From Litoribacter ruber (GTDB lineage: Bacteria > Bacteroidota > Bacteroidia > Cytophagales > Cyclobacteriaceae): 64,000 nt of DNA. Below the pieces are notes generated by a model that was not told the DNA's origin, made no database searches, and worked only from the letters and a program-made list of their open reading frames with translations. The stretch lies in the NCBI RefSeq assembly GCF_018500185.1, contig NZ_JAHBGI010000001.1, positions 62,001 through 126,000 on the forward strand, given 5' to 3'. Position numbers and translations under genes: made by a program. This document shows, piece after piece, positions 43,828 to 52,538 of this stretch (positions within the stretch are counted from its first letter, which is position 1; the number at the start of each line of letters is the position of its first letter).

Positions 43828-44215
43828 TATCGACCTAAAAAGAAAAGCGGAAGAGTTGGAACAAACTCTCCACAAGCAATTTGAAGTGATCAAATCCGAC
43901 TCCCAAACCTGGGTCAAACTAGGCGGTACCGTATTGATCAGTGGCCTGGTTACCTTTGGCATTGTAAGGGCAATTCAGGGACGCAAGAGCAAAAAGATTG
44001 AGGATGCCGTCAAGAGACTTGAGCAGGAAGGCATGCTTTCCCGTACTCCGGCTCCAGAAGACCGTTATTATTATCATCCTGCGCCAGCGCCAAAATCATC
44101 ATTTTGGGCGCCTGTAGGTCAGAGAATCATGATGGCGGCATTTGAATTTGTGAAAGCCAAAGTTATGGCCGATCTTGCCGAAAGGATCCATAAAAATGAC
44201 TCAAAAAAGCATTAA
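43820..44215 (+). CDS. Small membrane protein downstream of the holin-like gene
   Basis: 131 residues from the ATG at 43820 (overlaps the holin-like gene by 8 bases). A charged helix lies at 5-25, a single transmembrane segment at about 32-50 ('LGGTVLISGLVTFGIVRAI'), then a charged and Pro-rich middle and an amphipathic C-terminal helix. Family not recognised. It overlaps the GGGP synthase start by 20 bases, so the three genes are translationally linked. Confidence 0.7.
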   Translation: MSDIDLKRKAEELEQTLHKQFEVIKSDSQTWVKLGGTVLISGLVTFGIVRAIQGRKSKKIEDAVKRLEQEGMLSRTPAPEDRYYYHPAPAPKSSFWAPVGQRIMMAAFEFVKAKVMADLAERIHKNDSKKH

Positions 44216-44969
44216 TCATAAGTTTGCCCGACTCAGGGAGGAAAGCAAAAAGGGCGTGGCCCTTTTGCTTGATCCGGACAAAGTGGGGGATAAGACTAAA
44301 TTATATTCCTTAATCCAAACAGCAGTCCATCATCAGGTGGACTTTTTCTTTGTAGGGGGTAGCCTGCTGATGCGGGACTTGGTGGAGGAGGTCATTTGCG
44401 GAATTAAAGACATCACCGCTGAGATTCCGGTATTGCTTTTTCCGGGTAATGCCGTACAAGTGTCGGATAAAGCTGACGGGATACTTTTCCTTTCTCTTAT
44501 TTCCGGCAGAAACCCAGAGTTTCTGATAGGCCAGCAGGTGACCGCTGCCCCGCTGATTGCCCAGTCAAACTTGGAGGTGTTGCCCACAGCCTATATGCTG
44601 GTCAATGACGGAGAAATCACGAGTGTCAACTACGTAAGCCAAACCCTCCCCTTGCCTAACCACAAGCCTGATCTGGCCGTAGCCACGGCTCTTGCCGGTA
44701 AATATTTGGGTATGCAATACGTCTACCTTGAGGCGGGAAGTGGCGCCAATTCACCTGTCAACCCTGAAGTGATCCAAAGCGTGAAGAAAGCTACGGAATT
44801 GCCGCTGATAGTAGGAGGGGGGATAAGGTCAGTGGAAACCGCCAAGGCAGCTTGGATGGCCGGTGCTGATGTGGTAGTGCTTGGCAATGGGGTAGAAAAA
44901 AACCCCAATCTGTTGATTGAGGTTTTGGAATATGCGAATGTCTATAATTTATCCTTGAACGTTAATTAG
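44196..44969 (+). CDS. Geranylgeranylglyceryl phosphate synthase family protein (bacterial group)
   Basis: 257 residues from the ATG at 44196. A TIM-barrel prenyltransferase: 'VALLLDPDKVGD', 'FFFVGGSLLM', 'PVLLFPGNAVQVS', 'YLEAGSGANSPV' and 'LIVGGGIRSVETAKAAW' match the family motifs for glycerol-1-phosphate and diphosphate binding. Archaea use it for ether lipids; Bacteroidota members belong to a separate bacterial group whose product and fate are not fully known. It overlaps the preceding small membrane protein gene and, at its 3' end, the convergent AraC gene by 21 bases. Confidence 0.88.
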   Translation: MTQKSINHKFARLREESKKGVALLLDPDKVGDKTKLYSLIQTAVHHQVDFFFVGGSLLMRDLVEEVICGIKDITAEIPVLLFPGNAVQVSDKADGILFLSLISGRNPEFLIGQQVTAAPLIAQSNLEVLPTAYMLVNDGEITSVNYVSQTLPLPNHKPDLAVATALAGKYLGMQYVYLEAGSGANSPVNPEVIQSVKKATELPLIVGGGIRSVETAKAAWMAGADVVVLGNGVEKNPNLLIEVLEYANVYNLSLNVN

Positions 44970-45881
44970 GGACTCTCTTCTTCTCATTTTACCTGCTGGA
45001 AGTCCGTACATCATCTTGAATCTTCTACAGAAATAAGCGGTGTCCTTGTAGCCCACATCTTTTCCGATATCGCGGATACTCTTCTTGGTGGTTCTCAATA
45101 GATCCACCGCAGCTTCCATTCTTTGGTATTCGATGTAATCCTGAGGGTTGATGCCGGTAAGCATTTTGAAATACTGACCCACATAATCTTCCGATACGTT
45201 GGCTACTCTTGCCAATACCTTGTTGGATAGATCGCCGCCGATGTTCTTCTTGATATAATTGAACATGTCGATCAGGCGAGGGTCCTTGAAGTAAGTACTG
45301 TTGGTAGACAGTTCCTCTACAAACAATCTGTTTTTGAGAATGTGTCTTACGACCTCTACCACCAATAACTCGGTGTGAATTTTAATAACCCTTTCCTTAC
45401 CAGGGGTAGTGGCTTCTGATTCCTTGATAATATCTTCGATAATGGAGGCAACCCGGTCATTGAATCGGATCACGAAAGGAGGAATACCCAAAGAGTGGAA
45501 GAAGTTTACAACATCAAAAACCTTCGCCTCAAATGTAAGCATCGTGATGCAGTCATCTTCTGCGTTTTTGATTTCTTTGAAACTGATGGTTTGAAGAAAC
45601 TTCTTTTTGTTTTCGTTGAAGCCTTCATTGTTTACTTCGTTCTTTTTGGTAACGGTACCAAAGGAAACCTTTGAAGTCCTGCTTGCTGGTATAAATAGGA
45701 TTTCCCCTTCATTTACCGCTTCTTGGTCCTCACCAAATCTCACTGAGCCTTGGTGTAAAAGGACGACTGTGTTCTCTGTATCTGTAAAATCAGTTACGGT
45801 TACAGGTCTTTCAACTTTAAAATTATTTCCTTTGATAAACCTGACCCCAACGGATTCGATGACCTTATTGTAATATTCCAT
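44949..45881 (-). CDS. AraC-family transcriptional regulator
   Basis: 310 residues. A cupin-like N-terminal half (about 10-160, 'VVLLHQGSVRFGEDQEAVNEG') precedes the C-terminal double helix-turn-helix (about 205-300) with 'VARVANVSEDYVGQYFKMLT' and 'SIRDIGKDVGYKDTAYFCRR'. Effector and targets unknown; the nearby acyl-CoA dehydrogenase is on the same strand upstream but ends in its own terminator. Its 3' end overlaps the convergent GGGP synthase. Confidence 0.93.
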   Translation of the reverse strand: MEYYNKVIESVGVRFIKGNNFKVERPVTVTDFTDTENTVVLLHQGSVRFGEDQEAVNEGEILFIPASRTSKVSFGTVTKKNEVNNEGFNENKKKFLQTISFKEIKNAEDDCITMLTFEAKVFDVVNFFHSLGIPPFVIRFNDRVASIIEDIIKESEATTPGKERVIKIHTELLVVEVVRHILKNRLFVEELSTNSTYFKDPRLIDMFNYIKKNIGGDLSNKVLARVANVSEDYVGQYFKMLTGINPQDYIEYQRMEAAVDLLRTTKKSIRDIGKDVGYKDTAYFCRRFKMMYGLPAGKMRRRESLINVQG

Positions 45882-45954
45882 GACGAAGCCTCTTAGGTGT
45901 TTTTTTGTAAAAGTATGACTTTTTTCTAAAACCGTGTAATAATATTAGAAATAT

Positions 45955-46006
45955 TAACAAAAAAAATTGAATTATGGCATATTTAGTAATATTTATGCCA
46001 TAATTC
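45955..46006 (-). terminator. Terminator after the acyl-CoA dehydrogenase
   Basis: The 13-bp perfect stem GAATTATGGCATA/TATGCCATAATTC (45969-45981 and 45994-46006) is followed on the minus strand by AATTTTTTTTG. Confidence 0.9.
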
Positions 46007-46021
46007 TGTGATTGAGATTAA

Positions 46022-47161
46022 TTATCTTAAAAGGGATCGAGATATAACTATTTTTTGAATTTCTGAAGTTCCCTCATAAATCTGGGTGATTTTGGCATCC
46101 CTCATCAACCTTTCCACGTGGTATTCTTTTACGTATCCGTAGCCGCCGTGCACCTGTACGGCTTCCACCGTCACTTCCATGGCTACCTTCGAAGCGTAAA
46201 GTTTTGCCATGGCGCTGGCCTGGCTGTAATCCATGCCTTGATCTTTCATCCAAGCTGCTTTGAGGCAGAGTAATCTGGCCGCCTCAATTTCCGTTGCCAT
46301 GTCGGCAAGTTTGAACTGGATGGCCTGATGCTGGGAAATGGGTTTTCCGAATGCCTTTCTTTCCTTGCTATAGGCCAGGGCCAACTCATATGCGCCGGAA
46401 GCTATGCCCAATGCCTGTGCGGCAATGCCTAATCTCCCGCCATTTAGCGTTTCCATGGCAAAGGTAAAGCCGAAGCCCTCTTCACCGATTCTGTTGGCAG
46501 CAGGTACTTTGGTGTCATTAAACATCAGGGAGTGGGTGTCCGATCCTCTGATGCCCAGCTTGTCTTCTTTTTTGCCAACCACAAAGCCTTCTGAATCGCG
46601 CTCTACAATGAAAGCCGAAATGCCTTTGTGCCCTTTGCTGGGGTCAGTTTGGGCGATTACAAGGTAAATGCTGGCAGTGTTGCCATTTGTAATCCAGTTT
46701 TTGGTTCCGTTTAGGATATAATGGTCACCTGATCTTTCCGCGGTGGTTCTTTGGCTGGTGGCGTCAGATCCTGCCTCAGGTTCGGAAAGACAGAAGGCTC
46801 CGATTTTTTCCCCAGCCGCCAATGGCTTTAAGTATTTCTCCTTTTGCTCCTCAGTTCCATATTTCTCCAGACCCCAGCAGACTAGGGAATTGTTGACAGA
46901 CATACACACAGAAGCAGATGCATCAATTTTTGAAATTTCCTCCATGGCAAGCACATAGGACACCGTGTCCATGCCTCCACCATTATATTTCGGGTCTACC
47001 ATCATGCCGAGAAAACCAAGTTCTCCCATTTGCTTTACCTGCTCTGCAGGAAATTTTGCTTCAGTATCCCTATCTATGACTCCGGGTAAAAGTTCAGCCT
47101 TTGCAAATTCTCTGGCTGCGTCTCTTACAGCAATTTGCTCCTCTGTTAATTCAAAATTCAT
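46022..47161 (-). CDS. Short/branched-chain type acyl-CoA dehydrogenase
   Basis: 379 residues, full length. FAD-binding 'IGAFCLSEPEAGSDA' and 'NGTKNWITNG' lie at about 120-160, and 'AQALGIASGAYELAL' opens the C-terminal helical domain. The catalytic base is Glu363 in 'QIYEGTSEIQ', the position used by short- and medium-chain enzymes. It introduces the alpha-beta double bond in fatty or branched acyl-CoA. Monocistronic by context. Confidence 0.95.
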   Translation of the reverse strand: MNFELTEEQIAVRDAAREFAKAELLPGVIDRDTEAKFPAEQVKQMGELGFLGMMVDPKYNGGGMDTVSYVLAMEEISKIDASASVCMSVNNSLVCWGLEKYGTEEQKEKYLKPLAAGEKIGAFCLSEPEAGSDATSQRTTAERSGDHYILNGTKNWITNGNTASIYLVIAQTDPSKGHKGISAFIVERDSEGFVVGKKEDKLGIRGSDTHSLMFNDTKVPAANRIGEEGFGFTFAMETLNGGRLGIAAQALGIASGAYELALAYSKERKAFGKPISQHQAIQFKLADMATEIEAARLLCLKAAWMKDQGMDYSQASAMAKLYASKVAMEVTVEAVQVHGGYGYVKEYHVERLMRDAKITQIYEGTSEIQKIVISRSLLR

Positions 47162-47258
47162 CGTCTAAAATTAGTTGGATTTTTTCAAGGGTGGAATATA
47201 CACTAAAAAAAGAAAAGGGACAATGACTTGTCCCTTTTCAGCAAATTAAAATTATTTT

Positions 47259-47951
47259 TTAGTCCCTGTTGCCAAAGAAGATGTAGGCATAATAGGCCAG
47301 GGTGGCCAAAGAGGCCATTGCGGCGACCACGTAGGTCATGGCGGCCCATTTCAAGGCGTCCTTTGACATGGCGTATTCGGAAGTGGTCACGATGTTTCGC
47401 TGCTTCACCCAAGCTAGGGCTCGGTTGCTGGCATCAAATTCCACCGGCAATGTTACCAGAGAAAACAGGGTGATGATACCATAGGCACCTACCACGACCA
47501 CGCCCACGGCCTCATAAGGCAAGCCAAAGATGGCTATACCCCCGAATAGGGCGGCAATAAGAACAAAGTTCAAGATTTTCCCACTCACGTTTTGGATAGG
47601 CACCAAAGTGGATCTCAACTGCAGCCAGCTATAAGCCGTGGCATGTTGCACAGCATGGCCACATTCGTGGGCCGATACCGCTGTTGCGGCAGCGTTTCTT
47701 CCATAATAAACGTCAGGGCTAAGGTTTACCGATCTGTTCTCAGGGTTGTAGTGGTCAGAAAGCTGGCCCTCTACACAGTTGACTCTTACGTCAGAAATGC
47801 CGTGGTCGGCAAGCATAAGTTCAGCGATTTCCTTTCCGGATAGGTTGGCCTGAAGGGAAGTCTGGCTGTATTTTTTAAACTTGCTCTTCAACCTGTTGCT
47901 CACAACATAGCCAAGAATGGCAAAACCTACTACGATAACAATTAACAACAT
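47259..47951 (-). CDS. Membrane zinc metallopeptidase (YugP-type)
   Basis: 230 residues. The zinc motif is 'VSAHECGHAVQHA' (HExxH) near residue 97; 'NLSPDVYYGRNAAATAV' precedes it as in the DUF2268/neutral zinc metallopeptidase (PF04298) group. One transmembrane helix lies at the N-terminus and two or three follow the motif ('FVLIAALFGGIAIFG', 'VGVVVVGAYGIITLF', C-terminal helix). Substrate unknown. Confidence 0.85.
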   Translation of the reverse strand: MLLIVIVVGFAILGYVVSNRLKSKFKKYSQTSLQANLSGKEIAELMLADHGISDVRVNCVEGQLSDHYNPENRSVNLSPDVYYGRNAAATAVSAHECGHAVQHATAYSWLQLRSTLVPIQNVSGKILNFVLIAALFGGIAIFGLPYEAVGVVVVGAYGIITLFSLVTLPVEFDASNRALAWVKQRNIVTTSEYAMSKDALKWAAMTYVVAAMASLATLAYYAYIFFGNRD

Positions 47952-47993
47952 ACTTGTGTCTTTATATTTTTTGTTAAACTCTAAATTACTACG

Positions 47994-48998
47994 CTAAGGG
48001 GCGGTTTGTGGTTGCTTTGAATTTGTTAATTTAACCAAAACCCCCATGCTCACCAAGCCTACTGCCATAACGGTCAAAACCTGGGAGCTATGTACGATGA
48101 CGGCAAAGATTTTTCCTTCTTCCTCCGTCAATCCATAGGTCATCAAAATGAAGGCCACCAGGGCGTGGAAGGTCCCAATGCCCCCTTGTACGGGTGCAAT
48201 CATGCCAATACTTCCCATTACCATGACCATCAGTACCGAGGTGGCAGTCAAATTGGCAGTGCTTGGTATGGCAATTGCCACAAGATACATCATCAGGAAA
48301 TATATGATCCAGATGAGTACAGAGCTGCCCCAGAATCCGACCTGGTTGTCCACTTTTCTCACGCTTTTCAGCCCAGTAAGAATGTCCCTGACGAAATGCT
48401 GCCCTTTTTGAATGATGGAACTGTCCCGGTATTTTTTCAGCAGGCCATAGATAATTAATATTGTGACCACCACTGCGCCAATCACTATCGGCAAGGCGCC
48501 CAGAAAGGTGCTTTTGAGTGCCTCTAGGGAAACCAGTTCTCCGATAAGATTAAGGAATGTCCCGCTTTCGGCCACAAAGGCCAAGGCAATCACCATCATC
48601 ATAAAAACCAGATCGACGGTTCTTTCCAAGATCACGGTGCCCAGGAGATTTCCCATTTGCAGGTTATCAGTTTTTTTCAGATAGCCACATCGGGCTACTT
48701 CTCCTGCTCTAGGCACCAAGAGGTTTGCCAGGTAGCCGCCCATCAGTCCCCAAAAGGTTCTCAGAGTCGTTGGGGGGTTTTCAGAGCTGGTTTTGATCAG
48801 CAGGCGCCATCTCCAGGCGCGGAGCCAATAGCCCAGCAACGAAACGGCCACCGAAAGCAATATATAAAAAATGGACGCCTGCTGAAGCGCATTCCTCAGG
48901 CTGTCCATTTTTATGTCTTTATATAGGTACCAGAATATCCAGATGGCCACCAAGAGCGACACGGTTACCTGGATCCACTGTTTTGCGGTTAATCTCAA
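47994..48998 (-). CDS. YbhN/AglD-like membrane protein (UPF0104, LPG-synthase TM type)
   Basis: 334 residues with about eight transmembrane helices. 'GYWLRAWRWRLLI' and 'GGYLANLLVPRAGEVARCGYLKK' are the marks of the lysylphosphatidylglycerol synthase transmembrane/AglD family; 'MIAPVQGGIGTFHALV' is a later match. Members flip or modify lipids. It starts at TTG (48998), 3 bases after the panD stop; a stop codon just upstream leaves no ATG. Co-transcribed with panC-panD, an odd pairing. Confidence 0.85.
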   Translation of the reverse strand: MRLTAKQWIQVTVSLLVAIWIFWYLYKDIKMDSLRNALQQASIFYILLSVAVSLLGYWLRAWRWRLLIKTSSENPPTTLRTFWGLMGGYLANLLVPRAGEVARCGYLKKTDNLQMGNLLGTVILERTVDLVFMMMVIALAFVAESGTFLNLIGELVSLEALKSTFLGALPIVIGAVVVTILIIYGLLKKYRDSSIIQKGQHFVRDILTGLKSVRKVDNQVGFWGSSVLIWIIYFLMMYLVAIAIPSTANLTATSVLMVMVMGSIGMIAPVQGGIGTFHALVAFILMTYGLTEEEGKIFAVIVHSSQVLTVMAVGLVSMGVLVKLTNSKQPQTAP

Positions 48999-49001
48999 TG
49001 T

Positions 49002-49346
49002 TTATAGCTGGTTATTGTCGTCGGGGAATACGACCACTGGCTTGTATTGCTTGGCGGCTTCGATTTCCATGCCAGCATAGCTGATGATGATCACAATATC
49101 GCCTACCTGTGCTTTTCTCGCCGCAGGACCGTTAAGGCATACCTGCCCGCTACCTCTTTCGCCTTTGATCACGTAAGTTTCCAGGCGCTCGCCATTGTTG
49201 ATGTTGACAATCTGTACTTTCTCGTTTTCGATCAGGTTGGCCGCATCCATCAAGTCCTCATCAATGGTGATGCTTCCTACATAGTGAAGTTCGGCTTGCG
49301 TGATCTTGACCCGGTGGATCTTTGACTTTAATACTTGGATATGCAT
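49002..49346 (-). CDS. panD: Aspartate 1-decarboxylase
   Basis: 114 residues, the typical length. It makes beta-alanine for pantothenate. Pro-enzyme cleavage occurs between Gly24 and Ser25 in 'YVGSITID', and the new N-terminal Ser becomes the pyruvoyl group. '[20 protein letters not shown]' is the conserved core. It lies 21 bases after panC and 3 bases before the YbhN-like gene, in one operon. Confidence 0.97.
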   Translation of the reverse strand: MHIQVLKSKIHRVKITQAELHYVGSITIDEDLMDAANLIENEKVQIVNINNGERLETYVIKGERGSGQVCLNGPAARKAQVGDIVIIISYAGMEIEAAKQYKPVVVFPDDNNQL

Positions 49347-49367
49347 GATTTGAAATTTGGCGCGAAG

Positions 49368-50216
49368 TTAATCAATTATTAATAAGTTGTCTATGAGTCT
49401 GACTTCTTTGATAAAGGCAGCGGTACAGATGGCGAAGGTTTCTCCCGTTGTGATGGCGGTCACCTTTTCCATGGTGTCGGCTTTCACTAGTTCGAAGTAC
49501 TCCAGTCTGGCCTTTGGTTCGTCCAAAAACCTTCTAGTGACCTTTTCCTTGGTCTCAAACCAATCCCTACCGGCTAAAAGTTCATCCTTTGCAAAAGTTA
49601 AACATCTATATAGAATAGTAGCTACCAGGCGGTCACGGTCATCCAGTCGGATGTTGCGGGAAGACATGGCCAGACCATCCTTTTCCCGCATGGTGTCCAC
49701 AGTTATGATCTCCACACCAAAGGACAGGTCATTGACCAGACGTTTGATTACCGCCACCTGCTGCAGGTCTTTTTGGCCGAAATAGGCATGATCGGGTTGG
49801 ATGATGTGAAAGAGTTTGGATACCACGATTCCCACGCCGTTGAAATGGCCAGGACGGAATTCGCCTTCCAGTACTTTTTCCAGGTCGGCAAAGTCAAATT
49901 TCAGACGGGTTTCAGAAGGGTACATTTCCCCGTCGTCGGGAAGAAAGACAAAATCTACCCCGTTATCTTCCAGTAGTTTAAGGTCTTTTTCCACCGGACG
50001 CGGATATTTTTCCAAGTCCTTGGGATTGTTGAATTGGGTGGGATTGACGTAAATGGAGGAAATTGTAATATCCGAATTAGATTTGGATTTTTCCACTAAT
50101 GACAGGTGGCCCTCATGTAAGGCGCCCATGGTGGGAACTAATCCTATGGTTTTTCCTTCTTTTCTATATGGAGCCAGGGCTGATTTGACCTCTGATCTTG
50201 TCCGCAGAATTTTCAA
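49368..50216 (-). CDS. panC: Pantothenate synthetase
   Basis: 282 residues. It joins pantoate and beta-alanine using ATP. The HIGH-like motif 'PTMGALHEGHLSLV' (residues 28-41), 'FNNPKDLEKYPR', 'FGQKDLQQ' and 'MSSRNIRLDDRDR' (KMSKS-like) are all present. The start is TTG: no ATG exists between the upstream stop codon and the conserved N-terminus 'KILRTRSEV'. First gene of the panC-panD-ybhN-like operon. Confidence 0.97.
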   Translation of the reverse strand: MKILRTRSEVKSALAPYRKEGKTIGLVPTMGALHEGHLSLVEKSKSNSDITISSIYVNPTQFNNPKDLEKYPRPVEKDLKLLEDNGVDFVFLPDDGEMYPSETRLKFDFADLEKVLEGEFRPGHFNGVGIVVSKLFHIIQPDHAYFGQKDLQQVAVIKRLVNDLSFGVEIITVDTMREKDGLAMSSRNIRLDDRDRLVATILYRCLTFAKDELLAGRDWFETKEKVTRRFLDEPKARLEYFELVKADTMEKVTAITTGETFAICTAAFIKEVRLIDNLLIID

Positions 50217-50299
50217 TGCTTCTCGCTTTTGGAATTACAAAATAGGGGCAAAACTATGTTATTCCGGATAAAAACCATGGATTTTAGCAATTTTTTTTG

Positions 50300-50307
50300 T
50301 AAGTTTG
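50300..50307 (+). promoter_or_regulatory. -7 promoter element before the starch-synthase-like gene
   Basis: TAAGTTTG fits TAnnTTTG and lies 37 bases before the ATG at 50345. Confidence 0.5.
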
Positions 50308-50344
50308 TAGTCCCGTAATATCCCTCAATAAAAAATAACAAGAT

Positions 50345-51160
50345 ATGTCTAAACTTCGTATTCTCTACGTAGCCAGTGAAATCAACCCATTCCTTCAAAC
50401 TTCAGAAGTTGCCAACTTCGTAAGAGCTTTGCCTCAGGCAATGCAGGAAAAAGGGATGGAAATCCGTATTCTTGTTCCAAGATTTGGTTTGATAAACGAA
50501 AGAAAGAACAGGTTGCACGAGGTAGTGAGACTTTCAGGAATCAACATTTCTGTGGGTGATGAAGAGAAGCCGCTGATCATTAAGGTAGCTTCTATTCCAA
50601 ATGCCAAACTTCAGGTCTACTTTATAGACAATGAAGACTATTTCCAAAGAAAGAGCGTTTTCCATGACAAGCAGGAAAACTTCTATGAAGACAATGATGA
50701 AAGAGCCATCTTCTTTTGCAAAGGCGTCATAGAAACGGTAAAGAAACTAGGATGGGCCCCGGATATTGTACACTGCAATGACTGGATGACGAGCCTTATT
50801 CCTATGTACTTGAAAACGACTTACAAGAACGAGCCATTATTTAAAGGAACAAAATCCGTCTTCGCTATTTATAATAACGAATTTAACCATAAATTTGGGG
50901 ACGATTTATTTGAAAAGGTGAAAATGGTCGATATCGACGATTCTATTTTGGCTCCTCTCAAATCCAAAGATTTCGAGGGATTTATCAAAATGGGCATGGA
51001 ATACGCCGATGTCATCGTGCAAGGAGATGGGATGTCAGAACATCTTCACCAATTAATTGAAAATTGCCCTAAAGACAAAAAGTGTGAGATTAACAACAGC
51101 GAAGAAAAAGAACAAGTGTTCGAAAGTTATTACAACATCTATACTGAACTGGCCGGCTAA
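50345..51160 (+). CDS. Glycogen/starch synthase-like protein lacking the C-terminal glycosyltransferase domain
   Basis: 271 residues. The whole chain matches only the N-terminal GT5 domain: 'ILYVASEINPF' (where active enzymes have the ADP-glucose Lys-x-Gly-Gly loop, here replaced by 'LQTSEVAN'), 'IVHCNDWMTSLIPMYL' and 'ADVIVQGDG'. Active synthases are near 470 residues and need a second Rossmann domain, so this is unlikely to make glycogen. Similar short forms occur in Bacteroidota; perhaps a regulator or partner. Its 3' end overlaps the DUF4270 reading frame. Confidence 0.8.
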   Translation: MSKLRILYVASEINPFLQTSEVANFVRALPQAMQEKGMEIRILVPRFGLINERKNRLHEVVRLSGINISVGDEEKPLIIKVASIPNAKLQVYFIDNEDYFQRKSVFHDKQENFYEDNDERAIFFCKGVIETVKKLGWAPDIVHCNDWMTSLIPMYLKTTYKNEPLFKGTKSVFAIYNNEFNHKFGDDLFEKVKMVDIDDSILAPLKSKDFEGFIKMGMEYADVIVQGDGMSEHLHQLIENCPKDKKCEINNSEEKEQVFESYYNIYTELAG

Positions 51161-52511
51161 ATTAGCCTCAGTTCTTTCCATTTCATTGTTTCTGGCCAGC
51201 TCCTGCGCCGATCCTTCGGATATCGGCCTGGAATTGGATCCGGAAAACAACCAGATAGGGGTTTTCTACGCAGAAATACCCCTTTCTGCTTCTATGGTTT
51301 TACTAGATTCTTTTAATACCACAAATTCAAATGTTTTAATGGCAGGTGGTGATATTGATCCGTTTTTTGGAACAACTGAATCTATAGGTTTTAGCAGAGT
51401 CAATTATGGCCCTTATAATAGAAGTTTATCAGCCGAGGACAGGCCGAGTGCGACCTCAGTCTTGGATTCCGCAAAATTTCAGTTTTCTATTACTAACCAG
51501 TTAACTGCAAATTCTTTTGAGGAAAGCAAAACTTTAACAGTCCATAGGTTGCTTGAACCAATAAACGATATTACATATTTTAATACTGATAAATTGCAAT
51601 ATGATGAAAATCCAATTGCAGTAGGATCGTTTAAATTTGAGGCAGGTAGGGATACTATCGTGAGAACGAATTTAGATGGTAATCTTGCGAATGATTTTTT
51701 TAACAGACTTAGATCAAATGATCCTATATTTAATGATATTTTCGCTTTCAGAGAATACTTCCCTGGAATTGCATTAAAGGGAAATGTTGAAGAACAGGCT
51801 GGGATTCCAGTAAGTGCTTTGAATACTGGAATGGTTTTTTATTATAGAAATGAAGGAGATACTGTTTCAAGAATGTTTTTAATCAGTACTGCTGAATCAA
51901 GGAGTTTCAACCACATCAATAATGACAGAACTGGCACACCTCTTGAGTCCATTCAACAGGCTGGGTCAGCTTACGATGTAGGTGATTTAGTTGGTCTTAA
52001 AGCGAATACAGGTTTGGTAATGAAGATTAACACAGAGCCGTTGGGAAACTTCTTGGATACTGTTCAGAATGCGGTGTTTAATAGAGTTAGTTTAGAAATG
52101 GGTCCAATTGAAACTCTTCCAGTCGGGTTTCGTCCTTATAGTAATCTTTTTATTTATTTTGCAAGAAATAATAATGGTTACTTTTCAAATCCAGAATATA
52201 AAAGAGTAGAAAGGGACCCAGTTCCAAATCAACAAAACCCATTACCAGCAACTCTTGCCTATTTAGCGGATTCCGAAATTTATAGTGAGTCGATAACATC
52301 ATATGTGAATAGTCTTTATAGGTCGGCACAAGATAATGAGGATTTTATTATTCATCCTGATAATCCAGATCTTCAGGTGGGGTCTAATCAGACTCTTTCT
52401 TCTGTAAATTCACAACCTGGTTTGGCATTAAACTTTAAAGAGTCGCTAAGACAGCTTGTTATTAATCAAAATTCAATTAAGATTAAAGTATATTATTCAA
52501 CGACGAGATAA
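51084..52511 (+). CDS. DUF4270-type lipoprotein, start uncertain
   Basis: At least 450 residues. A lipoprotein signal '…LSISLFLASSC' is followed by 'DPSDIGLELDPENNQIGVFY', as in DUF4270 proteins that sit in the outer membrane of Bacteroidota. There is no ATG ahead of the signal peptide. Candidates are TTG 51057, GTG 51084 (used here), and CTG 51144, which would give the most natural signal peptide, starting at Asn-Trp-Pro-Ala-Lys. All overlap the upstream gene, so coupling to it is likely. The gene is visibly more AT-rich than its neighbours from about 51300 on. Function unknown. Confidence 0.75.
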   Translation: MRLTTAKKKNKCSKVITTSILNWPAKLASVLSISLFLASSCADPSDIGLELDPENNQIGVFYAEIPLSASMVLLDSFNTTNSNVLMAGGDIDPFFGTTESIGFSRVNYGPYNRSLSAEDRPSATSVLDSAKFQFSITNQLTANSFEESKTLTVHRLLEPINDITYFNTDKLQYDENPIAVGSFKFEAGRDTIVRTNLDGNLANDFFNRLRSNDPIFNDIFAFREYFPGIALKGNVEEQAGIPVSALNTGMVFYYRNEGDTVSRMFLISTAESRSFNHINNDRTGTPLESIQQAGSAYDVGDLVGLKANTGLVMKINTEPLGNFLDTVQNAVFNRVSLEMGPIETLPVGFRPYSNLFIYFARNNNGYFSNPEYKRVERDPVPNQQNPLPATLAYLADSEIYSESITSYVNSLYRSAQDNEDFIIHPDNPDLQVGSNQTLSSVNSQPGLALNFKESLRQLVINQNSIKIKVYYSTTR

Positions 52512-52538
52512 AGTAAATTTTTATATAATAGATTATTT

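Noticed and set aside
47203-47412. Short minus-strand frame over the 3' end of the zinc peptidase gene
   Set aside because: It lies in another frame of the peptidase gene, has no start signal and no recognisable domain.
52512-52538. glmS ribozyme or riboswitch ahead of glmS
   Set aside because: Only 27 bases separate it from the previous gene, too short for the ribozyme.
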